A stretch of DNA of 64,000 nucleotides from contig NZ_LT906473.1 of the NCBI RefSeq assembly GCF_900187295.1, positions 1 to 64,000 on the forward strand. Reading direction: 5' to 3'. Made by a program: the position numbers and the translations under genes. Positions 1-8,991 of this stretch are shown in pieces. This DNA is from Corynebacterium cystitidis. GTDB taxonomy: Bacteria; Actinomycetota; Actinomycetes; Mycobacteriales; Mycobacteriaceae. The notes below the pieces were generated by a model. That model was given only the letters and a program-made list of their open reading frames with translations. It searched no databases and was not told where the DNA came from. Every line of letters starts with the position of its first letter. Positions within the stretch are counted from its first letter, which is position 1.

Positions 1-1716
1 ATGACTACCACCGACGCGCACACCGCACCAGCGTCCACTGTGGACACGAAGCTAGCCGGGAAGCCAACAGCGAAGCCCAGAGCGAAAAAGCCGGAGGGGC
101 AGTGGAAGATAGACGGCACCCAGCCGCTAAACCACGACGAAGAGGTCAAACAGGTCGAACCCGTCCTTGAGGTCAAGCAGCGCGTGCTCGACATGTACTC
201 GAAGCAAGGCTTCGATTCCATCCCCGCCGACGACCTCGCACCCCGCTTCAAGTGGCTGGGCATGTACACGCAACGCAAGCAGAACCTCGGCGGTGAGCAC
301 ACCGGCAAAGACAACTCCGAGCTGCAAGACTCTTATTTCATGATGCGCATCCGCTTCGACGGCGGACGCTGCACCACCGAGCAAGCCCGCGCTGTGGGAG
401 AAATCTCGCGCGACTGGGCACGCTCCACCATTGACCTCACCGACCGCCAAAACATCCAGCTGCACTGGGTGGAGATTGAAAACGTGCCCGCCATCTGGGA
501 CAAGCTCGACTCCGTGGGACTAACCACCCTTGACGGCTGCGGGGATGTGCCCCGCGTGATCTTAGGTTCACCAGTAGCTGGCATTGCTGCCGACGAGCTT
601 ATCGACGCCACCCCCGCCATCGAGACGATTACCCGCGACCTGCTGCTGCGCGAGGAGTTTCAAAACCTGCCCCGCAAGTTCAAATCAGCCATTTCCGGCA
701 ACGCCCGCCAGGACGTCACCCACGAGATCCAGGACCTCGCATTCCAAGCAGTTGAGCATCCCGACCTCGGCGCCGGCTTCCAGGTCTATGTGGGCGGAGG
801 CTTATCGACGAACCCCATGCTGGCCCAACCACTTGGCGTGTTTGTCACCCTGGAGCAGGTGCCGGAAGTCTGGGCGAACGTGGTGCGCATCTACCGCGAC
901 TATGGTTTCCGCCGTCTGCGCAACCGCGCACGCCTAAAGTTCTTGGTGGCGCAATGGGGCGTCGACAAGTTCCGCGAAGTGCTCGAAGACTACTTGGGCT
1001 ACGCGCTTCCCGACGGCCCGGCCGCACCTGCCAACCTAATCGACCGCGACCACATCGGCCTGCACAAGCAGAAAGACGGTAACTACTACCTCGGCGTGAA
1101 GCCCACCCTGGGCCATCTTTCCGGCGAGCAGCTCATCGCCGTGGCTGACCTGGCCGAATCTCATGGCCTGACGCGCCTGCGGTTCACCCCGTTCAAGGAG
1201 CTGCTCTTCCTCGACGTTCCGGAAGACAAAGTTGGTGCGCTCACCAATGACCTCGACCAGATGGGCCTGTACTCCCAGCCATCCGAGTTCCGCCGCGGCC
1301 TGCTGTCCTGCACCGGCCTGGAATACTGCAAGCTGGCGCACGTGACCACCAAGTCGCGCGCCATCGAGCTTGCCGACGAACTCGAAGACCAATTCGGCGA
1401 CCTCGACAGCCCGATCACCATCGCACTGAACGGCTGCCCCAACGCGTGCGCCCGCACCCAAATCGCCGATATTGGGCTCAAAGGCCAAACCGTGACTGAT
1501 GCCGACGGCAACCGCGTCGAAGGCTTCCAAGTACATCTGGGCGGAACACTCGGCGAGGGCGCAAACTTTGGGCGCAAGATCCGCGGCCACAAGGTGATCT
1601 CGTCTGAACTGACCGACTATGTCACCCGCGTAGTCGGCAACTACAAACGCGACCGGGGTAAGGGCGAACTGTTCCGCGAATGGCTCGTACGTGCAGACGA
1701 AGAGGACATCAAGTGA
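1..1716 (+). CDS. cysI: Ferredoxin-dependent assimilatory sulfite reductase CysI
   Basis: Reduces sulfite to sulfide with six electrons, using siroheme and a [4Fe-4S] cluster, in cytoplasmic sulfate assimilation. The 571-residue length fits the actinobacterial sulfite/nitrite reductase family. The cluster cysteines are visible as C437 and C443 (SCTGLEYC) and C479 and C483 (NGCPNAC). The first ATG sits exactly at the window edge, so the true start could lie upstream; the N-terminal 35 residues are low-complexity Ala/Thr/Lys. The stop overlaps the GTG of cysX, which implies translational coupling. The usual reductase partner (fpr2 in C. glutamicum) would be upstream, outside the window. Confidence 0.93.
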   Translation: MTTTDAHTAPASTVDTKLAGKPTAKPRAKKPEGQWKIDGTQPLNHDEEVKQVEPVLEVKQRVLDMYSKQGFDSIPADDLAPRFKWLGMYTQRKQNLGGEHTGKDNSELQDSYFMMRIRFDGGRCTTEQARAVGEISRDWARSTIDLTDRQNIQLHWVEIENVPAIWDKLDSVGLTTLDGCGDVPRVILGSPVAGIAADELIDATPAIETITRDLLLREEFQNLPRKFKSAISGNARQDVTHEIQDLAFQAVEHPDLGAGFQVYVGGGLSTNPMLAQPLGVFVTLEQVPEVWANVVRIYRDYGFRRLRNRARLKFLVAQWGVDKFREVLEDYLGYALPDGPAAPANLIDRDHIGLHKQKDGNYYLGVKPTLGHLSGEQLIAVADLAESHGLTRLRFTPFKELLFLDVPEDKVGALTNDLDQMGLYSQPSEFRRGLLSCTGLEYCKLAHVTTKSRAIELADELEDQFGDLDSPITIALNGCPNACARTQIADIGLKGQTVTDADGNRVEGFQVHLGGTLGEGANFGRKIRGHKVISSELTDYVTRVVGNYKRDRGKGELFREWLVRADEEDIK

Positions 1717-1991
1717 GTTTTCGTAGGACACCGAACCCGAATCGGAACCATCCCATCTACTGCCCGTACTGCGCCGGCGAAGACCTCTACCCCAACGAGG
1801 AGACAGACTTTGCCTGGAAGTGCCACGAGTGCCTGCGCATTGTCGACGTCCGCTTCTACGGCCAAGACGACCCAGACAGCCCGCACGCCCCCGCACCGTC
1901 GACGGCGGAGGCGCTGCAACGTTCCCTGGCCCACCACGGCCACAGCGCAGTATTGAGAACAGGTCTAAGAAAGGAGCCTCACAATGGTTAA
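1713..1991 (+). CDS. cysX: Small zinc-finger/ferredoxin-like protein CysX
   Basis: A 92-residue protein with two CxxC pairs (C17/C20 and C37/C40), suited to zinc or iron-sulfur binding. In C. glutamicum the equivalent small gene sits at the same place in the sulfate operon and is proposed to serve sulfite reductase as an electron carrier. I chose the GTG at 1713 because it overlaps the cysI stop and because residues upstream in the same frame are the cysI shadow. The 3' end overlaps the cysH ATG by 8 bases. The C-terminal half is Pro/Ala/His-rich and unconserved in appearance. Function is by synteny; the cysteine pattern is seen directly. Confidence 0.85.
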   Translation: MSFRRTPNPNRNHPIYCPYCAGEDLYPNEETDFAWKCHECLRIVDVRFYGQDDPDSPHAPAPSTAEALQRSLAHHGHSAVLRTGLRKEPHNG

Positions 1992-2772
1992 TCTGCTGCA
2001 AAACGGCGAGGTCTTCCGCGACCCAGCCATCAGCCCCGCAGGCCCAACCACCACGCGCGCGCTAACCGACGAAAACCTGCGCCGTAACGAAGAACTCGTT
2101 GAAAAGTGGGCCGATTCGCTTTACGACGAATCAGCCGAGAACATTCTGAGCTGGACCCACGAGCACGTTACTGAAGCGTTCGGTGAGCGCATCGTCGTCA
2201 CGCTCTCAATGGAAAATACCGTGCTGGCGGAACTGGCCAAAGAGTATCTGCCCTCCGCCGACTTCCTCTTCCTCGATACCGGCTACCACTTTGAGGAAAC
2301 CCTTGATGTGGCCAACCAAGTCGCGGCGCGCTACCCAAACCAGAACCTTGTGCGCGCCCAGCCGGTGCTCAGCCGTGAAGAGCAAGACACAACCTACGGG
2401 CCGAACCTGTACCGCTCCAACCCCACAGCCTGCTGCCGCATGCGCAAGGTTGAGCCACTGGCGGTGCAGCTGTCCGACTACGTAGGGTGGGTCACCGGCT
2501 TACGCCGTGATGACGGGCCAACGCGAGCGAATGCGCCGGCGCTTTCACTCGATGGCACCGGAAGGCTGAAAATCTCCCCCCTGGTGACCTGGACACTTGA
2601 GGGCACCGCTGCCTTCGTTGCCAAACGCGACCTCATTATCCATCCGTTGACCCACCAGGGCTACCCCTCCATCGGCTGCGCAACCTGCACTTTGCCAGTG
2701 GCCGAGGGCCAAGACCCACGAGCCGGGCGCTGGGCGAGCCACAACAAAACAGAATGCGGGCTGCACTCATGA
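1984..2772 (+). CDS. cysH: Adenylylsulfate (APS) reductase CysH
   Basis: Reduces APS to sulfite and AMP. The 262-residue protein has the [4Fe-4S]-type cysteine pairs that mark APS reductases rather than PAPS reductases: C150-C151 and C232/C235, plus the catalytic C258 in the C-terminal ECGLH motif. The PP-loop-derived FLDTGYHF segment lies near residue 96. A good ribosome site (AAGGAG) precedes the ATG at 1984. No cysC (APS kinase) occurs in the cluster, which agrees with APS as substrate. The stop overlaps the cysD start as ATGA. Confidence 0.93.
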   Translation: MVNLLQNGEVFRDPAISPAGPTTTRALTDENLRRNEELVEKWADSLYDESAENILSWTHEHVTEAFGERIVVTLSMENTVLAELAKEYLPSADFLFLDTGYHFEETLDVANQVAARYPNQNLVRAQPVLSREEQDTTYGPNLYRSNPTACCRMRKVEPLAVQLSDYVGWVTGLRRDDGPTRANAPALSLDGTGRLKISPLVTWTLEGTAAFVAKRDLIIHPLTHQGYPSIGCATCTLPVAEGQDPRAGRWASHNKTECGLHS

Positions 2773-3728
2773 CACGCACCACTGTTTCGTCGCAAGCGAA
2801 TACGCAGGCGCGAGCACGCACCGACACGACACCTCCACTGTCCCCACACCTGAAGGACTTGGAGAATGAATCGATCCACATCCTGCGCGAAGTCGCCGGG
2901 CAGTTCGATAAGATCGGCTTGCTCTTTTCCGGAGGGAAGGATTCGTGCGTGGTGTTTGAGCTAGCACGTCGCGCTTTCGCCCCGGCGGCGCTGCCGGTTG
3001 AGCTGCTGCACGTGGACACCGGCCACAACTTCCCCGAAGTCATCGAGTTCCGCGACCGTCTGGTCGCAGAAACCGGGGCCCGCTTGCGCGTGGCCAAAGT
3101 CCAGGACTGGATTGAGCGCGGAGATGTCGTTGAGCGCCCCGACGGTACCCGCAATCCGCTGCAGACCATCCCGCTGGTAGACACCATCGCCGAGGCAGGC
3201 TATGACGCCGTGCTCGGTGGCGCCCGCCGCGATGAGGAACGCGCCCGCGCGAAGGAACGCATCTTTTCGGTACGGGACTCCTTCGGTGGCTGGGACCCAC
3301 GCCGCCAGCGCCCTGAGCTGTGGGATCTGTACAACGGTGCGAAGTTACCTGGTGAGAATATTCGCGTTTTCCCCATCTCCAACTGGACCGAGGCAGACGT
3401 GTGGGAATATATCGGGGCGCGCGGCATTAAGCTGCCGCAGATCTACTTCGCCCATGATCGTGAAGTATTCAACCGCGACGGTATGTGGCTGACCGCAGGC
3501 GACTGGGGAGGCCCGCGCGAAGGCGAAAAGGTCGCCGTCAAGCGTGTTCGCTACCGCACCGTGGGCGATATGAGCTGCACTGGCGCCATCGAATCAGATG
3601 CCACCTCCGTCGACGCGGTCTTAGGCGAGATCGCCACCTCCACCCTCACCGAGCGTGGTGCCACGCGTGCCGACGACCGCCTGAGCGAATCCGCCATGGA
3701 AGACCGCAAGAAGGAGGGCTACTTCTAA
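2769..3728 (+). CDS. cysD: Sulfate adenylyltransferase subunit 2 CysD
   Basis: Small catalytic subunit of the heterodimeric ATP sulfurylase that makes APS from sulfate and ATP. The PP-loop SGGKDS is at residues 54-59, followed by the LLHVDTGHNFPEVI segment. Length 319 residues is normal for the family. I preferred the ATG at 2769, which overlaps the cysH stop (ATGA), over the in-frame ATG at 2754; residues 1-25 are a variable Thr/Ala-rich leader either way. The stop overlaps the cysN ATG (TAATG), so CysD and CysN are likely made in equal amounts. Confidence 0.94.
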   Translation: MTRTTVSSQANTQARARTDTTPPLSPHLKDLENESIHILREVAGQFDKIGLLFSGGKDSCVVFELARRAFAPAALPVELLHVDTGHNFPEVIEFRDRLVAETGARLRVAKVQDWIERGDVVERPDGTRNPLQTIPLVDTIAEAGYDAVLGGARRDEERARAKERIFSVRDSFGGWDPRRQRPELWDLYNGAKLPGENIRVFPISNWTEADVWEYIGARGIKLPQIYFAHDREVFNRDGMWLTAGDWGGPREGEKVAVKRVRYRTVGDMSCTGAIESDATSVDAVLGEIATSTLTERGATRADDRLSESAMEDRKKEGYF

Positions 3729-4981
3729 TGCTCACCACAACCGCAACTGACAAACTGGCCAAGAGGCAAACGCTGCGTCTGTGCACCGCCGGCTCTGTCG
3801 ACGATGGTAAATCCACATTCGTGGGCCGCCTGCTCCATGACACAAAGTCCGTGCTCGCCGACCAACTGGAGTCCGTCGAACGCACCAGCTCCGACCGTGG
3901 TTTCGACGGGCTTGACCTGTCGCTGTTGGGCGATGGTCTGCGCGCCGAACGAGAGCAGGGCATCACCATCGACGTGGCCTACCGCTACTTCGCCACCGAT
4001 CGCCGCGCCTTCATCCTTGCCGACACCCCAGGCCACGTCCAGTACACCCGCAACACGGTCACCGGCATGTCCACCTCCCAGGTTGTAGTGCTGCTTGTCG
4101 ACGCCCGCCACGGTGTTGTAGAGCAAACCCTCCGCCACCTCGATGTTGCAGCGCTGCTGGGCGTGAAGTCTGTGATCTTGGCGGTGAACAAAATGGACCT
4201 GGCCCATTACTCGCAGGACACCTTCACAGCGATCGCCGATGAGTTCACCGGGCGCGCAACCGAACTGGGCGTCGAGGAACCGCACGTCATCCCCATTTCT
4301 GCGCTGCGTGGCGACAACGTCGTTGAGCACTCCGCGAATATGGACTGGTACGGCGGGCCGACCGTGCTCGAGCTGCTGGAGGCGATTCCCGTCAACACCG
4401 GCCGCGCCCTTGATCTTGATTTCCGCCTGCCCATCCAGTACGTTCTGCGTGATCACGCGACTGATTACCGCGCCTACGCCGGTAATATCACCGCCGGCAC
4501 GATTGCCGTTGGCGACCAGATCACTGCGCCAAACGGGTGCGTTACGACGATCACCCACATCGACACATCCGACGGACTGGACTCCGCTAAGCAAGCGCGG
4601 GCCGGCGAGGCTGTGGCACTGCGCCTAGCCGACGACATCGACCTGGTGCGTGGAGACCTCCTCGCCAGTGGAACTCGGCCCAAGGCGGTGCGCGAATTTG
4701 CCGCCACCATTGTGGGCCTGATTGACAAAGACCTCACGCCCGGTACAGCCGTCAAACTTCGCTATGGAACGTCCCTGGTGCGAGCACGCGTGGCGAGCAT
4801 CGACGGTGCACCCGGTGACGCCCCCGCCGTTGGGCTCAACGATATCGCCCATGTAACCATCGTGACCGCCACCGAACTACCGGTAGAGCAGTATGCGGCA
4901 CGCGGCGCAGTGGGTAATTTCTTACTCATCGACCAAGCTTCCGGCGACACGTTGGCAGCAGGGTTCGTCGGAAAGCGATGA
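3728..4981 (+). CDS. cysN: Sulfate adenylyltransferase subunit 1 (GTPase) CysN
   Basis: EF-Tu-like GTPase subunit whose GTP hydrolysis drives APS synthesis by CysD. GTPase motifs are clear: G1 at 22-29 (GSVDDGKS), G3 DTPGH at 99-103, G4 NKMD at 154-157, followed by beta-barrel domains 2 and 3. The 417-residue length matches stand-alone CysN without a fused CysC kinase domain. The frame is open far upstream (to 3485), but the start is set by TAATG coupling to cysD at 3728. Confidence 0.93.
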   Translation: MLTTTATDKLAKRQTLRLCTAGSVDDGKSTFVGRLLHDTKSVLADQLESVERTSSDRGFDGLDLSLLGDGLRAEREQGITIDVAYRYFATDRRAFILADTPGHVQYTRNTVTGMSTSQVVVLLVDARHGVVEQTLRHLDVAALLGVKSVILAVNKMDLAHYSQDTFTAIADEFTGRATELGVEEPHVIPISALRGDNVVEHSANMDWYGGPTVLELLEAIPVNTGRALDLDFRLPIQYVLRDHATDYRAYAGNITAGTIAVGDQITAPNGCVTTITHIDTSDGLDSAKQARAGEAVALRLADDIDLVRGDLLASGTRPKAVREFAATIVGLIDKDLTPGTAVKLRYGTSLVRARVASIDGAPGDAPAVGLNDIAHVTIVTATELPVEQYAARGAVGNFLLIDQASGDTLAAGFVGKR

Positions 4982-5000
4982 GGGTAGGCCAGATTCCATC

Positions 5001-5732
5001 ATGACTGCACTGATCACGTTGTCCCACGGGTCGCGCCACCCGGAGGCCGTCGTTGGCGCCCGCGAGATTACCGCTGCCGCCGGCCACGCACTGGGCGTGG
5101 ATGCGCTCGCCGCCCACCTTGAATTCACGCAGCCTGATTTGACGGGTGTGGCGCGGGCGCTCGTCGATAAGCACACTAAGCGCGCGGTGGTCGTGCCATT
5201 GCTGTTCACTCAGGCTTACCACGCGAAAGTCGATGTCCCGGCCGCCATCGCCGACGCCGCAGCCGCCACCGGGATCGAACTGAGCCTGGCCGGCGGGTTA
5301 GGGCAGGGCCGCGATGTCGCCGAGGTGCTCGCCAAACGCGTGCGTGCCGACGCCCACCCCAACGCCACCGTCGCCCTTTACCCCGTAGGCACCACGCACC
5401 CCGATGCCGCAGCCGTCACCGAAGCACTCGGCGCACGCGTAGGGGAGATGACCGGCCAGCGCACCGTCGTCGTACCCGCCACCGGCAAGGGCGAAGGGTG
5501 CGGCGAGGCAGGGTTGCGCGCACTTGCCGACGACGTCCGCGCCGCCGGCTCTGGCACACTGCACCTGCTGCCCCTCTTCGTCTCCCACGGCACACTGTTG
5601 GACCGCGCGGTTGCCTGCCTGCGCCAGATCAAAGACGAGACCGGCATCGCTGTCGGCTACTCCCGGCCGCTGCTCACAGATGTGGCGCCGATCGTCGCCG
5701 AGCGCTACACCCTCACCGAGCTCAACCGTTAG
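5001..5732 (+). CDS. cysY: Sirohydrochlorin ferrochelatase-like protein (CysY)
   Basis: CbiX/SirB-type protein of 243 residues; starts MTALITLSHGSRHP, where the SHGSR motif is the hallmark of the chelatase N-terminal repeat, and a second half with LPLFVSHGTLLD repeats the pattern, giving a two-lobed chelatase. It likely inserts iron into sirohydrochlorin to make the siroheme of CysI. ATG at 5001 lies 19 bases after the cysN stop. Upstream open frame to 4893 is out-of-frame overlap with cysN and was not used. The symbol follows the C. glutamicum cys operon by synteny. Confidence 0.82.
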   Translation: MTALITLSHGSRHPEAVVGAREITAAAGHALGVDALAAHLEFTQPDLTGVARALVDKHTKRAVVVPLLFTQAYHAKVDVPAAIADAAAATGIELSLAGGLGQGRDVAEVLAKRVRADAHPNATVALYPVGTTHPDAAAVTEALGARVGEMTGQRTVVVPATGKGEGCGEAGLRALADDVRAAGSGTLHLLPLFVSHGTLLDRAVACLRQIKDETGIAVGYSRPLLTDVAPIVAERYTLTELNR

Positions 5733-5779
5733 AAATCGTTTACCCTGTTCAAACACCCCAATAGAAAGCTGACCACACC

Positions 5780-6715
5780 ATGATGACGTTCATTCTCATT
5801 GCGATCGCGGGCTTTTCCGCCCAACTCGTCGACGGTGGTCTGGGCATGGGCTTCGGCATCACGTCCACCACCATCTTGATCGCGCTTGCCGGACTCGTGC
5901 CTGCACAAGCCGTCGCGGCCGTCAACGCCGCCCAGCTGGGCACGACATTCGCCGCCGGGATCAGCCACTGGCGTTTCGGCAACGTGAACTGGAAGCACAC
6001 CTTCATCCTGGGCATTCCGGGCATGATCATGTCCTTTATCGGGGCGACCGTGCTGGCTAATCTGCCGGTCTCGGCGGCGCGCCCACTCACCGGCATCATT
6101 CTGATGGTGCTCGGCGTTCACCTCGTGATCCGGTTCAGCACTGGGCGTCGTCAAGCACAACCCAGCGGGAAGCCCACATCCAAGCCGCTGTTGCTCGGCC
6201 TGGGATCGGTTGGCGGTTTTCTTTCGTCCACAGGTGGCGGCGGCTGGGGCCCGGTCACCGTGTCCACGCTGCTGACCATGGGGCGATCCGAACCACGCAA
6301 GATCGTCGGCACCGTGTCCGCCGCCGAATTCCTCGTGTCCATCGGCGGTACCGCAGGTTTTGTGGTGAGCATGTGGGACGAGCTGGCACAAAACGCCATG
6401 ATCATCCTCGCCCTGCTCATTGGTGGCGTGCTGGCAGCCCCCATCGCCGCGTGGACCGTGTCGCGGCTCAACCCGTACCTGCTGGGCGGGCTGGTGGGTA
6501 CCATGCTGATCGTGCTCAACGTACCAGCCGTGTTTGGTGGTTTCGGGTGGCCGGAGTCCATCATGTGGGTGATCCGCCTGGTGATCCTCGTCGCCGGTGT
6601 CACCATCACCGTTGTCGGGGCGCGGCGGGCCAAGCGCAACCGCCGCGTCACAGTGGTAGACGAGCAAGCACCGGTCGGCGAGCAGACCGAAGAACCAGCC
6701 ACCGTGCACAGCTAA
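5780..6715 (+). CDS. cysZ: TauE/SafE-family sulfate permease CysZ
   Basis: Polytopic membrane protein of 311 residues with about eight hydrophobic segments and the family pattern of two homologous halves (AGFSAQLVDGGLGMGFG near the start; GGFLSSTGGGGWGPV mid-protein). In C. glutamicum the last gene of the cys operon encodes a sulfate importer of this family. The hydrophilic tail from about residue 285 is Arg/Glu-rich and probably cytoplasmic. ATG codons at 5780 and 5783 are both possible. The gene closes the operon; its stop codon is inside a 14-bp tandem duplication. Confidence 0.85.
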   Translation: MMTFILIAIAGFSAQLVDGGLGMGFGITSTTILIALAGLVPAQAVAAVNAAQLGTTFAAGISHWRFGNVNWKHTFILGIPGMIMSFIGATVLANLPVSAARPLTGIILMVLGVHLVIRFSTGRRQAQPSGKPTSKPLLLGLGSVGGFLSSTGGGGWGPVTVSTLLTMGRSEPRKIVGTVSAAEFLVSIGGTAGFVVSMWDELAQNAMIILALLIGGVLAAPIAAWTVSRLNPYLLGGLVGTMLIVLNVPAVFGGFGWPESIMWVIRLVILVAGVTITVVGARRAKRNRRVTVVDEQAPVGEQTEEPATVHS

Positions 6716-6838
6716 AGGTGCACAGCTAAAGGCACAGGCCCGATCCTGGGCTCTGTCACTTCTTAAAGTGGCGGTCGACGATCGCCCGCGAATGGTGGCT
6801 GTAACAGGTGGACACACTGCGCTTACACTGCGCTTACA
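6704..6838. repeat. Two short tandem duplications between convergent genes
   Basis: Unit GTGCACAGCTAAAG occurs twice head-to-tail at 6704-6717 and 6718-6731; the first copy holds the cysZ stop codon. About 85 bases on, CACTGCGCTTA repeats in tandem at 6815-6836, and the second copy holds the stop codon of the convergent HNH gene. A weak GGCCC/GGGCT hairpin lies between them; I do not see a strong terminator. Confidence 0.7.
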
Positions 6839-8180
6839 CAGCCAGCGGGTGCCGATTGCGCACCAGCTTGCCACCCGGCAGGATCCGGTAAGTCACCGCG
6901 CCGATCTTGACATAACTCTCCGTCGCACCTGCTTTGCCATTGTGGTAGTCGCACAGCAACGACATGTTCCGGGCAAGCGTCAACCCACCTTTACTGTGCG
7001 GGATATTGTGGTTGACCTGCGTGCGTGACACGGGCACGCTGCAACCCTCACCGGCGCACACTGTTTGCTCGGCTTCGAGAAGGCAACGGTCCTTGTAGGT
7101 GGCGAACCTGGCCAGCGCTTTCGCCTTCGTCGCAGGAGGGATGGGTGGCTCACCGCAGGCTACGCGCCGGGCTTCCTCGCGCTCGAGCTCGCTGCGTCTC
7201 AGTGCGGTTGGGGTGTTCGCGCTGGTGTTCGCGCTGGTGGTGGGCTCAAATCCCGGCGGCCCGGGCGGCCCCGGTGGCCCGCTTGCCTGATCAGCAGCGG
7301 CTGCAGGGCCCTTGGCGTCGGCACGCGCGTCCATGTGGGAGAACGGGTGTGGCCCAGTGGAGATCGTCACGGCACCGTCCATGTTGGTCAGGCCAACGTA
7401 TTCGGCGATCGGCGCGATCTCCATAGCCAGCAGCTCATTGCCGGTGACCAGCGCCCCGTTGTCGCAGTGGAGGATCGCGTCGCGGCCTTCGCCGTTGCGC
7501 AGCGCCTTGACCTGCGACAGCGGTACGAGCACCTTGACTACAGCGCGCACAGCACGTCCGCCGTCGCTTGTCGACGAACACATCCCCGCCAGCATCGCAT
7601 CAGCCGGTGAGATGCCTTCGTCCTCGGCGCGTTGGCGGGCGATCTGTTCGGCGGCGCGGATCTCCGAGGAGGGGCCACGCACTGTCAGCGACGCTTCGGT
7701 GGTGCCCTCGTGATGTGTGATGGTCATGGAGCGGTGTGCTTCCTCGGGTTGGTCGGCCACACCGGCGTTTGCTTCCGCTTCTGATTCCGCTGCGGTAGCG
7801 GTGGCGGTGTTATATGCGCGGACGCGTTCGTTGGCGTGGCGTTGGAAATCGTAGTCGCTGCCTTCGAACGTGGTCAGCTCTTCGCGTAGTGGCCATTTCC
7901 GCGTGGAGTCCTTCAGCCGGTCGGCGTAGTTCTCAATGGACTTCAGCCGCTGCAGCCCTAGTTTGCCGCGCTGCGCTGACTTGCGCGCGTTGTGCTGTTT
8001 GCGGGTAAACGAGGTGGAGCCGAAGTACACAGAGTGCAGTTTGCGTATCGACGACAACGGCTCGGCCTCTGCTCCACGTGCACGGATGTCGCGTATTTCC
8101 TTGTCGGACAACTCGCCGAACTGGGCAATCAGCGGCATGGCGCTGGTGCCTAGGCAGGTGAGGAGCTCTACAAGGTTCAT
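6834..8180 (-). CDS. DUF222/HNH endonuclease (13E12-repeat type)
   Basis: 448 residues. The N-terminal two-thirds is the helical DUF222-like region common in actinobacterial multicopy HNH proteins, followed by a Pro/Gly-rich linker and a C-terminal HNH fold: CAGEGCSVP, then QVNHNIPHSKGG, then LLCDYHNGKAG, giving zinc cysteines and the catalytic His near residue 395-425. Biological role of this family is not established; some copies behave as mobile or recombination-linked nucleases. It stands alone, convergent with cysZ. Confidence 0.85.
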   Translation of the reverse strand: MNLVELLTCLGTSAMPLIAQFGELSDKEIRDIRARGAEAEPLSSIRKLHSVYFGSTSFTRKQHNARKSAQRGKLGLQRLKSIENYADRLKDSTRKWPLREELTTFEGSDYDFQRHANERVRAYNTATATAAESEAEANAGVADQPEEAHRSMTITHHEGTTEASLTVRGPSSEIRAAEQIARQRAEDEGISPADAMLAGMCSSTSDGGRAVRAVVKVLVPLSQVKALRNGEGRDAILHCDNGALVTGNELLAMEIAPIAEYVGLTNMDGAVTISTGPHPFSHMDARADAKGPAAAADQASGPPGPPGPPGFEPTTSANTSANTPTALRRSELEREEARRVACGEPPIPPATKAKALARFATYKDRCLLEAEQTVCAGEGCSVPVSRTQVNHNIPHSKGGLTLARNMSLLCDYHNGKAGATESYVKIGAVTYRILPGGKLVRNRHPLAV

Positions 8181-8241
8181 GTTTTACACGGTAAAGCTCC
8201 TATGCTCCCTGTGTGGGGGCCCGGCGCGAAATGTCCGAAAT

Positions 8242-8269
8242 CTGTGGAAAACAACATTGTTATCCACAG
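8242..8269. promoter_or_regulatory. Inverted pair of DnaA-box-like sequences
   Basis: A perfect TTATCCACA at 8260-8268 faces a near match TGTGGAAAA at 8243-8251, giving an inverted repeat CTGTGGA...TCCACAG. It lies in the intergenic space upstream of the HNH gene. A perfect version of the same arrangement occurs at 20371-20395. Binding of DnaA is inference from the box consensus. Confidence 0.45.
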
Positions 8270-8350
8270 GTTGGCCCAAAAACGCCAGGTTTTCCCTCTT
8301 GGTCACTCGTTCATTGAAAGTCAGAGGTGATCGTCGTCAAGCGAAAATCC

Positions 8351-8378
8351 CCCCGCCACCCCGAGGTAACAGGCGGGG
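8351..8378 (-). terminator. Rho-independent-like terminator after the PfpI gene
   Basis: Arms CCCCGCC (8351-8357) and GGCGGGG (8372-8378) form a GC-rich stem just after the stop at 8385 on the - strand, followed by GGATTTTCG. An alternative stem CACCCCG/CGGGGTG overlaps it. Confidence 0.6.
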
Positions 8379-8384
8379 TGCGTG

Positions 8385-8909
8385 TTATTTGGAAAATTCC
8401 TCGATGATGGCGGCGTTGAATGCCTCAAGGTCTGCCGGGGTACGTGAGGAGACCAGGCCGTTGTCCACGCGGACCTCCTCGTCCACCCATGTTGCGCCAG
8501 CGTTGGTGAGGTCTGTCTTGAGCGAAGCGTAGGAGGTGAGCGTGCGGCCTTTGAGTACGTCGGCGTCGGTGAGAATCCAGCCACCGTGGCAGATCACACC
8601 GGTGGGTTTGTCGGCTTCGAAGATGCCCCGTACAAACTCAACAGCGTTGCCGTCCATGCGGATCTTGTCGGCGTTGGCGGTACCGCCAGGCAAGATGAGT
8701 GCGTCGAAGTCTGCGTGGTTGGCTTCGGCGGTGGTCATATCGACCTGTTCTTCGGTGCCGTTTTTGCCTTTGATGGTGCCGGTCTCGGTGGAGATGAGAG
8801 TGACCTCGGCACCAGCTTTGGTAACCGCCTCGACTGGGCTAGCAAGTTCTGAATCTTCGAATCCGTTGGTGGCGATCACAGCGATTTTCCGTCCATTGAG
8901 CGAAGACAT
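8385..8909 (-). CDS. DJ-1/PfpI-family protein
   Basis: 174-residue type-1 glutamine-amidotransferase-fold protein. The nucleophile elbow GVICHGGW places the catalytic Cys at 107 with His108, and the partner Glu is E18 in GFEDSE. Members act as glyoxalase/deglycase-like or peptidase-like stress proteins; the exact activity cannot be told here. AAGGAGAACC just upstream of the ATG is a strong ribosome site. It is flanked by terminators on both sides, so it is probably monocistronic. Confidence 0.88.
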   Translation of the reverse strand: MSSLNGRKIAVIATNGFEDSELASPVEAVTKAGAEVTLISTETGTIKGKNGTEEQVDMTTAEANHADFDALILPGGTANADKIRMDGNAVEFVRGIFEADKPTGVICHGGWILTDADVLKGRTLTSYASLKTDLTNAGATWVDEEVRVDNGLVSSRTPADLEAFNAAIIEEFSK

Positions 8910-8930
8910 AGGTTCTCCTTAAAAGAGTAA

Positions 8931-8953
8931 GTGGGGGTCGGACTGACCCCCAC
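8931..8953 (-). terminator. Terminator between AI-2E gene and PfpI gene
   Basis: Perfect 9-bp stem GTGGGGGTC / GACCCCCAC with loop GGACT. On the - strand it follows the stop at 8992 and is followed by TTACTCTTTT. Confidence 0.7.
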
Positions 8954-8991
8954 CCTAGATCACCCTTGCCGTCTCTGCTAGGACACGCTTC

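Noticed and set aside
1036..2001. Long - strand open frame over cysI/cysX
   Set aside because: Antisense shadow of high-GC coding DNA; no ribosome site and no recognisable protein, while the + strand gives cysI and cysX.
6740..6760. Terminator hairpin after cysZ
   Set aside because: Stem of only about five pairs (GGCCC/GGGCT) without a T-run.
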